64,000 nt of DNA from NCBI GenBank assembly GCA_905233445.1, contig CAJOEP010000004.1, positions 1 to 64,000 of the forward strand, read 5' to 3'. The position numbers and the translations under genes are program-made. The notes beneath the pieces were generated by a model. That model was not told the DNA's origin, did not search any database, and saw nothing but the letters and a program-made list of their open reading frames with translations. This document shows, piece by piece, positions 7,542 through 17,110 of this stretch; the first letter of the stretch is position 1; each line of letters opens with the position of its first letter. This DNA is from an uncultured Bacteroidales bacterium (lineage in GTDB: Bacteria; Bacteroidota; Bacteroidia; Bacteroidales; F082).

Positions 7542-8819
7542 TTAATTTTTTAAACATCCAATTGGTACAACATAAACACCATCATCTCGACGATAGGCAT
7601 ATTTCCCGACGGCTGTCAGCACCATCATAAACGACGGAATTTTCATTTTTGTTGTATCAATTTTTGATGCGAGTTTCAGCAAAGTGTTTGCACCTTGTTC
7701 AATAAGGGCGCTTCCGCCGAGTTTTATTTCAATCAAACCATACGCCCCGCCTTTTAGATGAATTACCGCGTCGCATTCCAATCCATTATGGTCGCGGTAG
7801 TGATAAATATTCCCGTCAAGTGATTCTGCGAAAACGCGTAAATCTCTGATACACAATGTTTCAAATAGCAGCCCCATCGTGTTTAAATCATTTATTAAAT
7901 CTTTCGGACCAATTTCTAAAGCGGCTGCTCCAATCGACGGATCAACCAAATATCGTGTGTCAGAAGTTCTTATAGCAGTTTTTGAACGCAAATTAGGGTT
8001 CCATGCTGGGATGTCGTCGACAACAAAAATCTTTTTGAGAGCGTTGATATAAGAATTGATAGTTTCATCGTCGAATGATGATGCCTCATTGTCTAACAAA
8101 TCTTGTTTTATAGTCCGAATAGGAGCCTGCGACCCTTGATGTCTTGAATAAGAACGTAATAATCTCTTTACTCTTGAAGGGTTTCTTGAGATATTGTCGG
8201 CTCGGCTTATATCTGATTCAACGACGGCATTATAGTATTCGGAGGCAATGTTTAATGCTAAATCTCCACCGATATTAACCGCTTGAGGCCAACCTCCTCT
8301 GCAAATAAGAAAGGCTATATCTTCAAAATTCAGATTGTTTGTTTCGGCAATTTTTTCTGGTGAAGTGAAAAGATTTGCCAAACTGACTGTGCCATTTGAT
8401 TCGCCCGATTCATATAATGACATAGGTCTCATAGTCATCCATGAAAATCTGCCAGTGCCAGTGTGGTGTATCTGTGATGTGTCTACAGGAACAGCTGAGC
8501 CAGTCAAAATGAATTGTCCAAAACCGTCACGATGGTCAACAGTGAATCTCACTGAGTCCCAAAGACTTGGGGCCAACTGCCATTCATCAATAAGGCGTGG
8601 GGTTGCGCCATCCAACAGTTTTTTTGGTTCAGTGTTAGCCATAATCAGATTGGACTCACCGTTTTCCGGATTGTCCATATATAAAATACTCTTAGCGGCT
8701 TGCTCGGCAGTTGTCGTCTTGCCGCACCATTTCGGTCCTTGTATCAAGACGGCTCCAATGTATTGGAGTTTCTTTGCCAACAACTCGTCTGCTATTCTTT
8801 TTCTGTATTTTTTTATCAT
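7542..8819 (-). CDS. AAA-type ATPase with DUF4143 domain
   Basis: About 425 residues. Near the N terminus is an AAA_14 P-loop (QGPKWCGKTTTAEQA) followed by RLIDEWQLAP and a sensor-like LTGSAVP; the C-terminal half is the DUF4143 nuclease-like domain (HYRDHNGLECDAVIHL... YGLIEIKLGG). Such proteins are common, mobile and mostly uncharacterised; some are linked to toxin or defence functions, unproven here. I chose ATG 8819 (MIKKYRKR); the 26-codon upstream extension overlaps a promoter box and a tandem repeat. The gene is wedged directly upstream of recG. Confidence 0.88.
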   Translation of the reverse strand: MIKKYRKRIADELLAKKLQYIGAVLIQGPKWCGKTTTAEQAAKSILYMDNPENGESNLIMANTEPKKLLDGATPRLIDEWQLAPSLWDSVRFTVDHRDGFGQFILTGSAVPVDTSQIHHTGTGRFSWMTMRPMSLYESGESNGTVSLANLFTSPEKIAETNNLNFEDIAFLICRGGWPQAVNIGGDLALNIASEYYNAVVESDISRADNISRNPSRVKRLLRSYSRHQGSQAPIRTIKQDLLDNEASSFDDETINSYINALKKIFVVDDIPAWNPNLRSKTAIRTSDTRYLVDPSIGAAALEIGPKDLINDLNTMGLLFETLCIRDLRVFAESLDGNIYHYRDHNGLECDAVIHLKGGAYGLIEIKLGGSALIEQGANTLLKLASKIDTTKMKIPSFMMVLTAVGKYAYRRDDGVYVVPIGCLKN

Positions 8820-8841
8820 GATAAATGACTGATTTTCCGCT

Positions 8842-8850
8842 GCAAAGATA
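8842..8850 (-). promoter_or_regulatory. -7 promoter box for the ATPase-recG unit
   Basis: The minus strand reads TATCTTTGC, 22 bases before the ATPase ATG. Its presence argues against a start upstream at 8897. Confidence 0.6.
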
Positions 8851-8866
8851 CAAATAATTTTTAAAA

Positions 8867-8927
8867 TTCGGCAATTTGGAGCAAAATTTTTCGGCAATTT
8901 GGAGCAAAATTTTTCGGCAATTTGGAG
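8867..8927. repeat. 23-bp tandem repeat, 2.65 copies
   Basis: The unit TTCGGCAATTTGGAGCAAAA plus TTT is repeated head to tail from 8867, 8890 and 8913 (the last copy is cut after 15 bases). There is no spacer, so it is not CRISPR. It lies just upstream of the ATPase promoter and could be a binding-site array or a slippage product. Confidence 0.85.
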
Positions 8928-9026
8928 ATTTTGGCATCGTTTTTCGGTTTTTTATATTAAAACAGTTCCACGCTTTTTATGTGTAATAGTTCTCTTGGAA
9001 CTGAGAAGACTTAACAAAATAAAATT

Positions 9027-9152
9027 ATGTCAAAAGATTTAGTAGAAAAAGAAGAATCTCATATTGGTGCCTGGATTTTGATGGGGCTTGCGTTATTGTA
9101 CACATTTTCGCCAATAGATATTTTACCAGATGTCATTCCAATATTTGGATGA
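9027..9152 (+). pseudogene. DUF1232 (YkvA-like) remnant, 41 codons
   Basis: A short frame starting at ATG 9027 reads ...HIGAWILMGLALLYTFSP then IDILPDVIPIFG and stops at TGA 9150. SPIDILPDxIPxxG is the signature of the DUF1232 membrane-associated family, in which G-x-x-D-D follows. In the next frame the bases after the stop read GATGACTTG (D-D-L), so the gene appears truncated by a small deletion and frameshift. It could also be a genuine 41-residue peptide. No clear ribosome-binding site. Confidence 0.55.
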
Positions 9153-9219
9153 CTTGTTTGTTTAGTCTTATGTTTTTTCATAAAAACAAGTTTTAATGGA
9201 GACACAATAGAAATTTTTG

Positions 9220-9228
9220 TATCTTTGC
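9220..9228 (+). promoter_or_regulatory. -7 promoter box for lysS
   Basis: TATCTTTGC, an exact match to TAnnTTTGC, 46 bases before the lysS ATG. Confidence 0.65.
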
Positions 9229-9274
9229 ACCCAAATACACTTATTGAAAAATAAAAATAAAAAAAGATATAAAA

Positions 9275-10990
9275 ATGCTTAGCGAACAAGAACAGATTAG
9301 AAGGAATTCCCTTCAGGAGCTTTACAAACTCGGTATTAACCCGTATCCGCAGGCGGCGTTCGAAGTCAACGTCACGACAGCGCAGATCAAGGAACAGTTC
9401 GACGACAACGACCTCTCGAAGTTCGAAAACGTCAGCATCGGCGGCCGTATCATGAGCCGTCGTATCATGGGAGCCGCCTCATTCTGCGAGCTGCAGGACG
9501 CCCACGGCCGTATCCAGCTTTATCTCAACCGCGACGAGATCTGCCCGGGCGAGGATAAGACGATGTATAACGTGGTGTTCAAACGTCTGCTCGACATCGG
9601 CGACTTCATAGGCGTGAAAGGCTTCGTGTTCCGTACCCAGATGGGCGAAATCTCAATCCACGTCAAGGAGATGACAGTGCTCAGCAAGAGTTTGCGCCCG
9701 CTGCCTATCGTGAAGGAGAAAGACGGCGTGAAATACGACGAGTTCAACGACCCTGAGCTGCGTTACCGCATGCGTTACGTGGATTTGGTTGTCAACGATA
9801 AGGTCAAAGATATATTTATCAAACGTACAAAAGCCATCGACAGCATCCGTCGTTTCTTCAATGAAAACGGCTACCTCGAGGTGGAGACCCCTGTCCTTCA
9901 GCCTATCCCGGGAGGTGCATCGGCACGTCCTTTCGTGACACATCACAACGCTCTCGACATCCCGATGTACTTGCGTATCGCCGATGAGCTTTACCTGAAA
10001 CGCCTCATCGTGGGCGGCTTCGACGGCGTGTATGAGTTCTCGCGTAACTTCCGCAACGAGGGTATGGACCGCTCGCATAACCCAGAGTTTACAGGCCTTG
10101 AGATTTACGTGGCCTACAAAGATTATCTCTGGATGATGGACTTCACCGAAGAGATGATATGCCGCTGCGCTCATGACGTGCTCGGAACAGATGTCTTGCA
10201 TGTCGGTGACAAGGAAATCAGCCTGAAACGCCCGTTCAAACGCATCTCGATGATCGACTCCATCAAAGAAAACACCGGCATCGACATCAACGGCATGGAC
10301 GAAGCCCAGCTCCGTGAGGTGTGCAAGAAACTCGAGGTCGAAGTCGACGAGTCGATGGGTAAAGGCAAGCTTATCGATGAGATATTCGGAGCGAAATGCG
10401 AAGGCAACTACATCCAGCCTACATTCATCACCGACTATCCTGTCGAGATGTCGCCGCTATGTAAACGCCACCGCGAGAACCCGGAACTCACCGAGCGCTT
10501 TGAACTGATGATCAACGGTAAAGAGGTGGCTAACGCCTACACCGAGCTCAACGACCCTATCGATCAGCGTGCCCGTTTCGAGGAACAGATGAAACTCGCA
10601 GGCCGCGGCGACGACGAGGCTATGGTCATCGACCAGGACTTCCTCCGCGCTCTTGAATATGGCATGCCGCCTACATCAGGAATGGGCATCGGCATCGACC
10701 GTTTCGTGATGCTTCTCACAGGCCAGACACAGATTCAGGAAGTGCTTCTGTTCCCTACAATGCGTCCTGAAATTCACAAGAAAGTCGCTACAAAAGACGA
10801 CTTCATGGCTGTCGGCGTGCCAGAAGTATGGGCTGAAGTGCTTGTAAAACAGAATTATACGTCTCTTGAACAGATGCAGTCGGAGAAACCTTCCGCTTTG
10901 CGCGAGAAACTCAACGGCATCCGCAAAAAGACAAAAATGGACGTCCCGGCATTGCAGCTTGAAGAAGTCGAAAAATGGATAAACGGATAA
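9275..10990 (+). CDS. lysS: Lysyl-tRNA synthetase, class II
   Basis: Charges tRNA-Lys with lysine. The N-terminal OB-fold contains [14 protein letters not shown], and the class II motifs follow: motif 2 [15 protein letters not shown] and motif 3 [14 protein letters not shown]. At 571 residues it is longer than the E. coli enzyme (about 505) because of a C-terminal extension after motif 3 (about residue 495 on), as is usual in Bacteroidota. Codon use is rich in C-ending codons, consistent with high expression. The C25 protease gene follows 18 bases later. Confidence 0.97.
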   Translation: MLSEQEQIRRNSLQELYKLGINPYPQAAFEVNVTTAQIKEQFDDNDLSKFENVSIGGRIMSRRIMGAASFCELQDAHGRIQLYLNRDEICPGEDKTMYNVVFKRLLDIGDFIGVKGFVFRTQMGEISIHVKEMTVLSKSLRPLPIVKEKDGVKYDEFNDPELRYRMRYVDLVVNDKVKDIFIKRTKAIDSIRRFFNENGYLEVETPVLQPIPGGASARPFVTHHNALDIPMYLRIADELYLKRLIVGGFDGVYEFSRNFRNEGMDRSHNPEFTGLEIYVAYKDYLWMMDFTEEMICRCAHDVLGTDVLHVGDKEISLKRPFKRISMIDSIKENTGIDINGMDEAQLREVCKKLEVEVDESMGKGKLIDEIFGAKCEGNYIQPTFITDYPVEMSPLCKRHRENPELTERFELMINGKEVANAYTELNDPIDQRARFEEQMKLAGRGDDEAMVIDQDFLRALEYGMPPTSGMGIGIDRFVMLLTGQTQIQEVLLFPTMRPEIHKKVATKDDFMAVGVPEVWAEVLVKQNYTSLEQMQSEKPSALREKLNGIRKKTKMDVPALQLEEVEKWING

Positions 10991-11008
10991 GATAATCATT
11001 ATAAACTT

Positions 11009-14000
11009 ATGAATATGAAAAAAGTATTGTTAACACTTGTGTTTTCTGTGATTTTGAGCGTTCTCTCATTCGCTCAGACAGTGCAGAAAACATATTACTT
11101 CGACAGCCCGATGGTCAGCGAAATCAATGGCTATGATGTCATCACATTCGCCGACACATACAATACGGGTGTCAATGGTGAAGCATCACTGCCGTGGAAG
11201 ACAGTGTCTCTCTTGCTTCCTCAAAATACTGACGCTCAAAGCATTACAGTGGATTATTCCGACTTTGTGGAACTCGATGGCTCATATAACCTGCTCCCGA
11301 AACAGGCCGCAAGACCGTTATCTTCTACAAAACCATTGGTTTTTGAGAAAAACGAAGAGTTCTACCGCTCCGAGAATGTGTATCCTGAAACAACGTTTTC
11401 TAAAGTAAATACTAACTATCTCAACGGTTGCTCATTCGCTTTCGCACAGTTCACTCCTGTGAGATATGTCCCCGCTACGGGCAAAGTGTCATATGCAAGG
11501 TCTGTGACTGTTACAATCAATGTAACCGCTTCAAAATCAGACAGAAATAATATGTTGTCTCTGACACCTGAGGTGCTGGGTCGTGTGGAGCGTCTGGCAC
11601 AGAACCAGGATGCGGTGCAGGATTATAAAACGAGAACGCGTACGATAAGCAACTACGAAATACTTGTAATAACACCGCAGCAATGGGTGCCGTATTTCGA
11701 TGAATACATAGCGTTTTATGAGGCTCGCGGCCTCCGCACACGCGTAACGGATTTGGAATATATCCTTGAAAACTTCGACGGTCGCGACAACGCGGAAAAA
11801 ATGCGTGAATATATCAAGCAAGAGTATCAAAATGAACACATTATGATGGTGCTTCTGGGCGGTGACTCTAACCTGGTGCCTTGGCGCGCATTGTACTGCT
11901 ATGTGAGCGACGAATATTTCGACAACCTCCCGGCCGATATGTATTTCGCATGCCTCGACGGCTCATGGAATGATGACAATGACGAGCTTTGGGGCGAAGT
12001 AGGTGAAGAAGACCTCCTCCCGGAACTGGCAATAGCACGTATGCCTTTCAATAACGAGACTCAGTTTAACAACATGATGCACAAGACTTTGGAGTATCAG
12101 GCTAACCCTGTGCTAGGCGAATTCCGCGACGTCATACTGGGCGCCGAACATCTAGGCGATGGCTATTACGGCAGCAATGACCTTGAAAGACTAATCGGAC
12201 TCAATACAGATTTCGATTATACAACAATTGGTATTCCCGAAGATTATAATTTTAATAAGGTTTACGAAACACAACAACATAAATGGACCGGAAAATGGTT
12301 CAGAGATGAGATTAATTCGTTTGGCGGACAATATGTCCATCATGTCGGCCATGCCAACACCGACTATGTGGCGGGATGGTACGAGAATTCCACCAACGAC
12401 AACTCTTTCGCCCAACTCGACGGCGTGCATCATAACTACAATTTCTTCCACTCACACGGTTGCATCTGCGGTGACTTTACCCATGCCTGTATCCTTGAAC
12501 GCTTGGTCACAATATCAACAGGATTCGTAGCAACAACAGGTAATTCGCGCTATGGATGGTATCAGCCTTGGGGCGATGGCATGGCAGCACATCTGCACCG
12601 TGAGTTTGTGGATGCATATTATACCGACCGCATTCCTTACATAGGAACAGCTTTTGTTGAGATGAAAGTGATGACGGCTCCGTATGTCGAATGGGATCCA
12701 TGTATGCGTTGGAACTTCTACGATATCAATATCTTAGGCGATGTGGCAGTCTGCCCTTGGCTCGACGAGCCATTCCGCCCTGAAGTGGATTACGCATCTG
12801 CATTGATCGTGGGAACAACAACAATGCCTGTGACAATCACAAAACATGGAGAAGCCCAAAGCAATTTCCGCTGCAGCATCTTCCATAACGGCGAACGACT
12901 CGCCTACGGAATGACCGACAACAACGGATATGCCGATATCACCTTCGATAATCCACTTGACATCGCTGATACTCTGCAACTTATCATCACCGGACCAAAT
13001 GCATGGCCGCAGACAATAAATATCATCGGAATCAATGACAATATGGCTTTCGTTTATCCGCAATATGTTGATATTAACGGCGACTTCGAATTCGGAAGAA
13101 GTATCTCTATGGATGTTGATTTCAAAAATGAAGGAACAACTGATGCAAATGATGTAATCGCAACATTATCAACAGTTTCTGATTATGTCACAATGTCAAA
13201 GTCAACAGTTACAGTAGGAAACGTCAACGCAGGCGAAACAGTGTCAATTACCGACGCGTTCGATATTATCGTGGCAAACAACATCCCTGACGGAACTTAT
13301 GTCGATTTTGTGATAACGTGTACCGACGGAACAAATGTATGGACTCGTGATATCTTCTTTGAAGCCGTGGCACCATCATTGACAATCAATGAGTTATCTT
13401 ATGAAGAACTGTCTGGAAACATGAACGGATTCCTCGATCCGGGCGAGACAGTGCGTATCTATGCACGAGGTAAAAATGTCGGTCATTATCTTGCCGAAAA
13501 TCCATATATTCATGGATCGATTAATACCGAATACCTCTCATTCGTCAATAATGATAAGAGTTTTGCCAATGTGGCTGCCGGAGATGATTTCAACGAATAT
13601 CTTGATGTTAATATTGCTGAAGATGCTCCTGACGGCACTATCGTGACAATAAATATGAGTGTGATAACAGGTGAGTATGGTGACGACAAAAATATCACTC
13701 TTACAGTTGGAACCGTTCGTGAGGATTTTGAAACAGCCGATTTCTCACATCTCGATTGGAAACATGAAGGCGATGCACAATGGTTTGTGACTGATACTGT
13801 GGCACATGGCGGTGTTTTTAGCGCACAATCACCACAACTTACTAAAAAACAGTCAGCATCGATTATTATCGATATGGAAAACACCACCGATGGCACCCTT
13901 ACATTCTATTACAGGATGCATATCAAGCATAATAGAGCCGCTCTCGTTATCTATCTTGATGATGCGGCCATAGATCTGATTTATGGCGATAAGGACTGGA

Positions 14001-14383
14001 CCGCTTATTCCATTGATTTGCCAGCCGGACAACATACAATAAAATGGACCTATTATACAGCCCAAAACGGCAGCGTAGAAGAATATGTGTGCTGGATCGA
14101 TGATATTACATTCCCTGGTAACTCATTGATTCTCAATGTTGAAAACGTAGTTGCCGAGTCTGAAGTTGCTGTTTATCCTAATCCGGCTAACGATGTGATA
14201 AACGTGATTGGCAATGATATACAAACTGTAGAGATTTATAATTCTCTCGGCCAAAAAGTAGCAGAAAAGGATGTAAACAATTCAGAATCAATAAATATTG
14301 CCAATTTGACGAGCGGTATTTATTTTGTGAGGGTTTTGGATAAAAAAGGCGATATTTCAACAATAAAAATTATAAAACAATAA
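11009..14383 (+). CDS. C25 (gingipain-like) cysteine protease with T9SS sorting domain
   Basis: This 1,124-residue exported protein begins with a signal peptide (MKKVLLTLVFSVILSVLSFAQ, start at 11009 or 11015). After a propeptide-like region, a peptidase C25 domain spans roughly residues 210-560. The likely catalytic pair is His448 (HHVGHAN) and Cys485 (HSHGCICGDF), which align with the gingipain His and Cys. Ig-like beta domains follow, then a carbohydrate-binding-like jelly roll, and a type A T9SS sorting domain over the last 75 residues (VYPNPANDVINV ... IYFVRVLDKKGDIS). It should be secreted or surface-attached. Cleavage specificity cannot be read from the sequence. holB overlaps its stop by one base. 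Confidence 0.92.
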   Translation: MNMKKVLLTLVFSVILSVLSFAQTVQKTYYFDSPMVSEINGYDVITFADTYNTGVNGEASLPWKTVSLLLPQNTDAQSITVDYSDFVELDGSYNLLPKQAARPLSSTKPLVFEKNEEFYRSENVYPETTFSKVNTNYLNGCSFAFAQFTPVRYVPATGKVSYARSVTVTINVTASKSDRNNMLSLTPEVLGRVERLAQNQDAVQDYKTRTRTISNYEILVITPQQWVPYFDEYIAFYEARGLRTRVTDLEYILENFDGRDNAEKMREYIKQEYQNEHIMMVLLGGDSNLVPWRALYCYVSDEYFDNLPADMYFACLDGSWNDDNDELWGEVGEEDLLPELAIARMPFNNETQFNNMMHKTLEYQANPVLGEFRDVILGAEHLGDGYYGSNDLERLIGLNTDFDYTTIGIPEDYNFNKVYETQQHKWTGKWFRDEINSFGGQYVHHVGHANTDYVAGWYENSTNDNSFAQLDGVHHNYNFFHSHGCICGDFTHACILERLVTISTGFVATTGNSRYGWYQPWGDGMAAHLHREFVDAYYTDRIPYIGTAFVEMKVMTAPYVEWDPCMRWNFYDINILGDVAVCPWLDEPFRPEVDYASALIVGTTTMPVTITKHGEAQSNFRCSIFHNGERLAYGMTDNNGYADITFDNPLDIADTLQLIITGPNAWPQTINIIGINDNMAFVYPQYVDINGDFEFGRSISMDVDFKNEGTTDANDVIATLSTVSDYVTMSKSTVTVGNVNAGETVSITDAFDIIVANNIPDGTYVDFVITCTDGTNVWTRDIFFEAVAPSLTINELSYEELSGNMNGFLDPGETVRIYARGKNVGHYLAENPYIHGSINTEYLSFVNNDKSFANVAAGDDFNEYLDVNIAEDAPDGTIVTINMSVITGEYGDDKNITLTVGTVREDFETADFSHLDWKHEGDAQWFVTDTVAHGGVFSAQSPQLTKKQSASIIIDMENTTDGTLTFYYRMHIKHNRAALVIYLDDAAIDLIYGDKDWTAYSIDLPAGQHTIKWTYYTAQNGSVEEYVCWIDDITFPGNSLILNVENVVAESEVAVYPNPANDVINVIGNDIQTVEIYNSLGQKVAEKDVNNSESINIANLTSGIYFVRVLDKKGDISTIKIIKQ

Positions 14384-15519
14384 TGCTTTTTGCAGATGTC
14401 ATAGGGCACGACGACTTGAAAAAACGCCTGATTCAGAGCGTTAAAGAGAGTCGCGTGCCTCATGCACAGTTGTTCCTCGGCCCGGAAGGTTGCGGGAAAA
14501 TGCCGATGGCATTGGCTTATGCACAATATATCAATTGTACAAACCGCTCAGAATCAGATAGTTGCGGCGTATGCCCCTCGTGTAAGAAGTATATGTCGCT
14601 CACACATCCCGACCTGCATTTCGTTTTTCCGACTGCCACAACAAAAAAAGTTGACAAAAACCCGGAATCGGATCTGTTTATCACCGAATGGCGTGAATAT
14701 CTCACTGATTGTCAAGGATATGCCGATCTGTCAGATTGGTTTGTAAAACTTGATATAGAAAACAAACAGGGTTTTATCAACGTGCGCGATGCAGCCACAA
14801 TCATGCGAAAACTTAGCTTCAAAGCGTACGAAAGCGAATATAAAGTGGCAATAATTTGGATGGCCGAAAAACTTAACCAACAGAGCGCCAACAAGTTACT
14901 GAAACTGATAGAGGAACCGCCAGAGAAAACACTCTTCATCCTAATAGCCGAACATCAGGAAGAGATTCTCACAACCATCCGCTCGCGCTGTGTGTTGACA
15001 AAAATACCCAAAATTAGCCTGCAGGAAACGCAAAATGCACTGGTTCAACGACTTGGATGCTCCAACCAACAAGCCAGCGATGCAGCGGCATTGGCGGATG
15101 GCAACTGGATTTTGGCAAAACGCTTTGCCGACAATATCGACGATGAGAAACTTTATGCCGAGACATTCCAAAAATGGATGCGCTACTGCTTCAAAGTCAC
15201 TCTTCCCGAACTGATAGATTTTGTCACCAATGATATCAAACCTTTGGGCCGCGAAAAACAAAAAGAGTTTCTCGAGTATGGCCTGAATATCTTCCATAAC
15301 ACATTGCTGTTCAATAATAATATGTCTGATGACGTGATGCTGCCAGCAGATGAGAAATTATTCACGAAGAACTTTGCACCTTTTATTAATATAAGAAATG
15401 TGGCGCAGATTTGCGAACTTTTCGAAGAAAGTATCAATCAAATTGAACGTAATGCCAACGCTTCCATAGTTTTTATGGATGATAGTTGTAAAATATCTAA
15501 ACTGTTGAGAATCAAATAG
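14383..15519 (+). CDS. holB: DNA polymerase III subunit delta'
   Basis: Clamp-loader subunit of the replisome. The AAA+ domain begins MLFADVIGHDDLKKRL, followed by the P-loop position GPEGCGKM at residues 33-40, a four-Cys zinc module (C52, C61, C64, C67) and the sensor region LNQQSANKLLKLIEEPPE. The residue after the P-loop Lys is Met instead of Ser/Thr, so ATP binding is probably lost, as is usual for delta'. Length 378. The ATG shares one base with the protease stop. Confidence 0.93.
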   Translation: MLFADVIGHDDLKKRLIQSVKESRVPHAQLFLGPEGCGKMPMALAYAQYINCTNRSESDSCGVCPSCKKYMSLTHPDLHFVFPTATTKKVDKNPESDLFITEWREYLTDCQGYADLSDWFVKLDIENKQGFINVRDAATIMRKLSFKAYESEYKVAIIWMAEKLNQQSANKLLKLIEEPPEKTLFILIAEHQEEILTTIRSRCVLTKIPKISLQETQNALVQRLGCSNQQASDAAALADGNWILAKRFADNIDDEKLYAETFQKWMRYCFKVTLPELIDFVTNDIKPLGREKQKEFLEYGLNIFHNTLLFNNNMSDDVMLPADEKLFTKNFAPFINIRNVAQICELFEESINQIERNANASIVFMDDSCKISKLLRIK

Positions 15520-15520
15520 A

Positions 15521-17110
15521 ATGAAGTGGTATGCGAAGGTCGGGCTTGCAGCGTTGAGCGGTCTTTTGATTGCCATCGCATGGCCTGTGCGCGGACTCGC
15601 ACCACTGGCTTTTATTGCCTTCGTTCCACTTTTGTATATTCAAGACAAATGTTATTCTTTCGGACTCTCATACATCACTTTTTTGATATGGAACGCCCTC
15701 ACCACATGGTGGGTCTGGAAAACAACAGCATTAGGCACCATCGGTATGATAGCGTTGAACAGCATGTTCATGACCTGCGTTTTCTGGGCTTATCATTTTG
15801 CAAAAACAAGGCTTTATAATAATCAAAAAGGTTATTACTTGCTGATAATCTTTGTGTTAGCATTTGAATATCTGCATCTCAATTGGCAGCTCAACTGGCC
15901 GTGGCTCAACCTCGGTAACGTGTTTTCTCACTACCACACATGGGTGCAGTGGTACGAATTCACTGGCATCGCCGGCGGCACAATTTGGGTTTTAGCTACT
16001 AACATATTGATTTACAAATATTTGCTTTTGTCATTTCGAGCGAAACAAAGTGTAGTCGAGAAATCTCCTAAATCAATGCTTTATTTGATTTTAATTCCTT
16101 GTATCGTCTTTATCCCATTGATTATCAGTAAAATACAGTATCATTGTTATACCGAGAAAGGCTCAGATGTTGAAATCGTTGTCGTCCAACCCAATCTCGA
16201 CCCTTATTCCGAGGAATTTACCCTGACTCCAAAGCAAATAATGGAGCGTAACCTCTCCGTTGCCGAGCCTTTGATGACTGATAATACCCGTTTTGTGGTC
16301 AGCCCCGAATCAGCAATACAAGAAAATATATGGATTGAAAGAATTGATAAATATTATTCAATCAAAGAGTTACGACGTTTTATCGCCAATTGGCCACAAA
16401 CATGTTATGTGATTGGCATTAGTACCAACGGACTTGCCCCAGATGGCTGCGAAAACGACTTTGCCGCCAGAAAGTTTTATGATGTTGACAAATATTATTA
16501 TTCATATAACACTGCCGCTCTGATAACGGAAGACTCAATCCAGCTTTATCATAAATCGAAATTGACGCCAGGAGCCGAGGCAATGCCTTCGTGGTGGATT
16601 CTACGTATGATAAAGGATAGCTCACTAGACCTCGGCGGAACAGTGGGAACTTTGAAAAAAGATACAGTGGCAAGAACATTATCGTTTGATAATCATAAAG
16701 TTGGCGTTTTAATATGCTATGAATCAGTGTTCGGAGACTACGTCAGCAAATTCGTGAAAAATGGCGCTGATTTGCTGTTCGTAATCACTAATGACGGCTG
16801 GTGGGGCAACTCGCCGGGACATAAACAACATCTTGAATTTTCAAAACTACGCGCAATCGAAACACGCCGGAGCGTGGCGCGTTCAGCTAATACAGGCATA
16901 TCCGGGTTTATCAACCAACGCGGCGACATAATTGAGCAAAGTAATTATTGGGAACAAACAGCTTTGCGCAACACGTTGAAAACCAATGATAAACAGACTT
17001 TTTACGTTCGCCACGGCGATTATCTATATAAAATCTCGGTCTATCTGACAGCCTTGCTCGTCGCTTTGACCATTGTCAAACTAATCTTTGGAAAACAATG
17101 GAAAAACTGA
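15521..17110 (+). CDS. lnt: Apolipoprotein N-acyltransferase, carrying a translated repeat
   Basis: Adds the third acyl chain to lipoproteins at the inner membrane. About six N-terminal membrane helices are followed by a periplasmic nitrilase-like domain with the Glu (VSPESAIQE), Lys (YHKSKLTPGAE) and Cys (VLICYESVFGDY) of the catalytic triad. Length 529. At residues about 170-183 the loop peptide SFRAKQSVVEKSP is encoded by a 40-bp dispersed repeat that also occurs in the radical SAM gene at 34289. The loop joins two membrane helices, where an insertion would be tolerated. The end overlaps dus by 13 bases. Confidence 0.95.
   Translation: MKWYAKVGLAALSGLLIAIAWPVRGLAPLAFIAFVPLLYIQDKCYSFGLSYITFLIWNALTTWWVWKTTALGTIGMIALNSMFMTCVFWAYHFAKTRLYNNQKGYYLLIIFVLAFEYLHLNWQLNWPWLNLGNVFSHYHTWVQWYEFTGIAGGTIWVLATNILIYKYLLLSFRAKQSVVEKSPKSMLYLILIPCIVFIPLIISKIQYHCYTEKGSDVEIVVVQPNLDPYSEEFTLTPKQIMERNLSVAEPLMTDNTRFVVSPESAIQENIWIERIDKYYSIKELRRFIANWPQTCYVIGISTNGLAPDGCENDFAARKFYDVDKYYYSYNTAALITEDSIQLYHKSKLTPGAEAMPSWWILRMIKDSSLDLGGTVGTLKKDTVARTLSFDNHKVGVLICYESVFGDYVSKFVKNGADLLFVITNDGWWGNSPGHKQHLEFSKLRAIETRRSVARSANTGISGFINQRGDIIEQSNYWEQTALRNTLKTNDKQTFYVRHGDYLYKISVYLTALLVALTIVKLIFGKQWKN
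16030..16069 (+). repeat. 40-bp dispersed repeat (GTCATTTCGAGCG family) inside lnt
   Basis: Begins GTCATTTCGAGCGAAAC and ends GTCGAGAAATCTCCT. It matches 34289-34328 at nearly every base (differences are confined to the middle) and is translated in the same frame there. A diverged relative is at 36179. Confidence 0.85.

Noticed and set aside
8867-8927. Possible CRISPR array
   Set aside because: The 23-bp units are directly adjacent with no spacers, only 2.65 copies are present, and no cas genes are nearby.
8820-8937. Upstream starts for the DUF4143 ATPase
   Set aside because: These codons overlap the promoter box and the tandem repeat; the P-loop family begins at MIKKYRKR.
11009-14383. Calling the C25 protease an Arg- or Lys-gingipain
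   Set aside because: Catalytic residues are visible, but specificity-pocket residues cannot be assigned reliably by eye.
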